From Cryptomeria japonica (Eukaryota > Streptophyta > Pinopsida > Cupressales > Cupressaceae), in assembly GCF_030272615.1 (NCBI RefSeq), contig NC_081411.1, positions 211,188,744-211,252,743 of the forward strand: a DNA stretch of 64,000 nt, read 5' to 3'. The position numbers and the translations under genes were made by a program. Shown here piece after piece: positions 62,371 through 64,000 of the stretch. The notes under the pieces are model-generated. The model did no database searches. It was not told the DNA's origin and was given only the letters and a program-made list of their open reading frames with translations. How positions within the stretch are numbered: position 1 is the first letter of the stretch; the number at the start of each line of letters is the position of its first letter.

Positions 62371-62546
62371 ATCAAGAGAGGATTTCTGGATTCGATTGTG
62401 TGAAAGATTTTTGCATCAACGTTTTGGATCACACTCCGTGATCCATCATCAGAATGAAGAGAGTCAAAAATCTTTTCACGGAGTGTGATCCGAAACATTG
62501 ATGCAAAAATCTTTCACACAATCGAATCCAAAAATGCTCTCTTGAT
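62371..62546. mobile_element. Hairpin with 71-bp arms inside S2 (MITE-like)
   Basis: 62371-62441 and 62476-62546 are inverted copies with a handful of mismatches and a 34-base loop; the ends are ATCAAGAGAG and CTCTCTTGAT. It could be a small inverted-repeat transposon nested in the LTR or a part of the LTR itself. No clear target duplication is visible. Confidence 0.65.
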
Positions 62547-62974
62547 AATATCATAAATACCATTACCGGTTCAATTGACATCAATGACAACATAACATAC
62601 CATTAATGCAATATTCATGCAAATTCCAACAAGAAACAATAAGAGAGTGAGTGAGAAGAGAGAGGGAGAGAATCAAGGATAGAGAAGTGAGAGAGGAAAG
62701 AGAGGGAGAGAGATAGGTCTAGAGTTTGGGGAAGATAAAGAGAGAGAGATACATAGCTAAAGAATGCTAATAGGAGCATGTTTACTACTGAAATTTGACT
62801 GTCTAAAATTTAATATGATCCTCTAAAAACTAGAATCTACATTATAAGTCCTATAGAGCTATCCTTAAATGTTATATTTCATGTATATATTCTCCTTCGA
62901 GGGTGGATATAACTTGTTCCTAGATTGGAAAATCTACACACTCTCACAAAACCTTCACATTGGACAATGCATAA

Positions 62975-63118
62975 CATTTGGCATGTGCCAAATTCGGCAC
63001 TCACCAAATGAAAAAAATCAACTTTTCACATTTGGCGAGCGCCAAATTTGGTGCGCATCAAATTTGAAGATTTAAAATTTTGCATTTGGCGAGTGCCATA
63101 ATTGGCACTCGCCAAATG
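62975..63118. repeat. CATTTGGCG palindromes and perfect hairpin, Y2 right arm
   Basis: CATTTGGCATGTGCCAAATT (62975-62994), CATTTGGCGAGCGCCAAATT (63029-63048) and a hairpin whose 15-base arms CATTTGGCGAGTGCC and GGCACTCGCCAAATG (63083-63097 and 63104-63118) pair perfectly around ATAATT. Confidence 0.88.
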
Positions 63119-63260
63119 GTTTTCTTTGGAGAATACCAACCCTTTGGGTTGGATTTGCCTTGGGCATCCAACCCATAGGTTTGGATGACCTTTTCATGCC
63201 AATGATGCATTTTTATGAAAAGATAAAAAGTGGCACCTTTTTGGTACCACAACTTCGTGC

Positions 63261-64000
63261 ACTTACTCCTTAAAAATGCTTGACTACTCGCTAATTGAAT
63301 TGAATCTTTCTCTTGAGAATTTGAATTGGAAGTTTATGGATATATATCTCAAGTGAGGGAGTAATACTTTCTTTTATACCTCACCTCACCAAATTTATGT
63401 GAATTTCTGAGACAAGATGACATAGGAAAGAAATTCCTACTCAAATTTTTAGACCATTGTTAGGTCCAAAATTGGGCTCCTTTAAGAAAGACAAGGACAT
63501 CCAAGATGACATTGTCCAAGGACAAGAAAACTTGGTGTATTTTTATCCAATGAAAATGGAACCTACAAAATCCATATCCAACCTATCAGGGCTAGATTCA
63601 AGACCACTAAACTAGGTGGGTATGAAGAATGAGATTTGAAGCTGGTGTGAGCAGAATCAAACATGGTCAAAATACAAAAGGCTAGAATGCTAAAGTGAGG
63701 TCTAAGTGAGGATGAAACTGTATAGGGATACAATTTATGATACTACAAATTTAACCATTGTCATACCTTCTTTTAATTATTTAACAATAATATATATAAA
63801 AGATAAAACCTTCTTACACACTTTTATACTTATGTGAGCCTATATTTATAAGTAGAAAAGTCATAAGAAACCATCGTAGTATTTAATAAATAAAACTACA
63901 AAATATGTTAGGATTAAGATCTCTTAACCTTTTAGTCCTACCATTTAATTATTTATCATTTAATGTTTAATTCATTTATTTTGTAATTTTTAATATACTA
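63261..64000. other. AT-rich right flank without recognised features
   Basis: No ORF, repeat or LTR end that I can support. The AT content rises towards the edge. Confidence 0.5.

Larger units (their letters stand above)
60982..62631 (-). mobile_element. Solo LTR S2 in Y2 right arm (copia/E-like)
   Basis: Starts near TAATAAGTATCC (terminal G changed to A, as in E1) and ends TTCCAACA. It interrupts an otherwise continuous GA-rich arm. The end has the hairpin ATACTGA/TCAGTAT at 61000-61025 around a TTCACCCCCC loop in the LTR sense, like C1, E1 and E2. CCGGT motifs recur. The candidate target duplicates are tgaaa and agaaa, one mismatch, so the left border may be off by a few bases. Decayed direct repeats with CTTGTTAGAG occur at 61390-61600. 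Confidence 0.75.

Overview
The window is plant nuclear DNA made almost entirely of nested transposable elements and repeats; I see no host gene, rRNA gene or intact tRNA gene. The evidence for a plant is the element content: Ty3/gypsy elements of the Tat type with a second RNase H, a Ty1/copia element primed by initiator tRNA-Met, LTRs of 0.7 to 1.5 kb, a tRNA-derived SINE and decay dominated by C-to-T and G-to-A changes (typical of methylated plant repeats). The depth of nesting and the AT richness fit a very large genome, possibly a gymnosperm, but the sequence does not prove that.

Layout. 1-17298: minus-strand Ty3/gypsy element G1, cut by the left window edge (integrase, extra RNase H, RNase H, RT, protease, gag, long leader, tRNA-Trp-type primer site, 5' LTR). 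It is split by a complete Ty1/copia element C1 at 4531-11198 (TSD gagat). G1 sits in a dispersed repeat X (copy XA, 17299-26131), which also holds a complete pol-less LTR element E1 (18697-24075, TSD ctcat). 26132-41300: a second minus-strand Ty3/gypsy element G2, truncated at its 3' end, split by a second pol-less element E2 (26679-33460, TSD aacat) and carrying a SINE in its 5' LTR region (40801-41077).

42790-49665 and 54394-63260 are two large fold-back type elements, Y1 and Y2, that share a terminal inverted sequence containing GGTACCAAAA, subterminal CATTTGGCG palindromes and a core of a 20-bp satellite present in both orientations. Between them lies copy XB of repeat X (49703-54393), interrupted by a solo LTR S1 (50073-51263, TSD atttg). 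The right arm of Y2 is CT/GA-rich, holds a (GA)n tract, and is interrupted by a solo LTR S2 that contains a hairpin with 71-bp arms. 63261-64000 is AT-rich without recognisable features.

How the parts relate: E1 and E2 encode a coiled-coil protein with four CCHC zinc knuckles and a long second ORF of unknown function, but no protease, integrase, RT or RNase H. Their LTR ends, primer site and polypurine tracts resemble those of C1, so C1-like elements are the plausible source of mobilising enzymes. Four LTR families here (C1, E1, E2, S2) end in the same hairpin, whose stem differs between families but stays paired. All polyproteins are inactivated copies.
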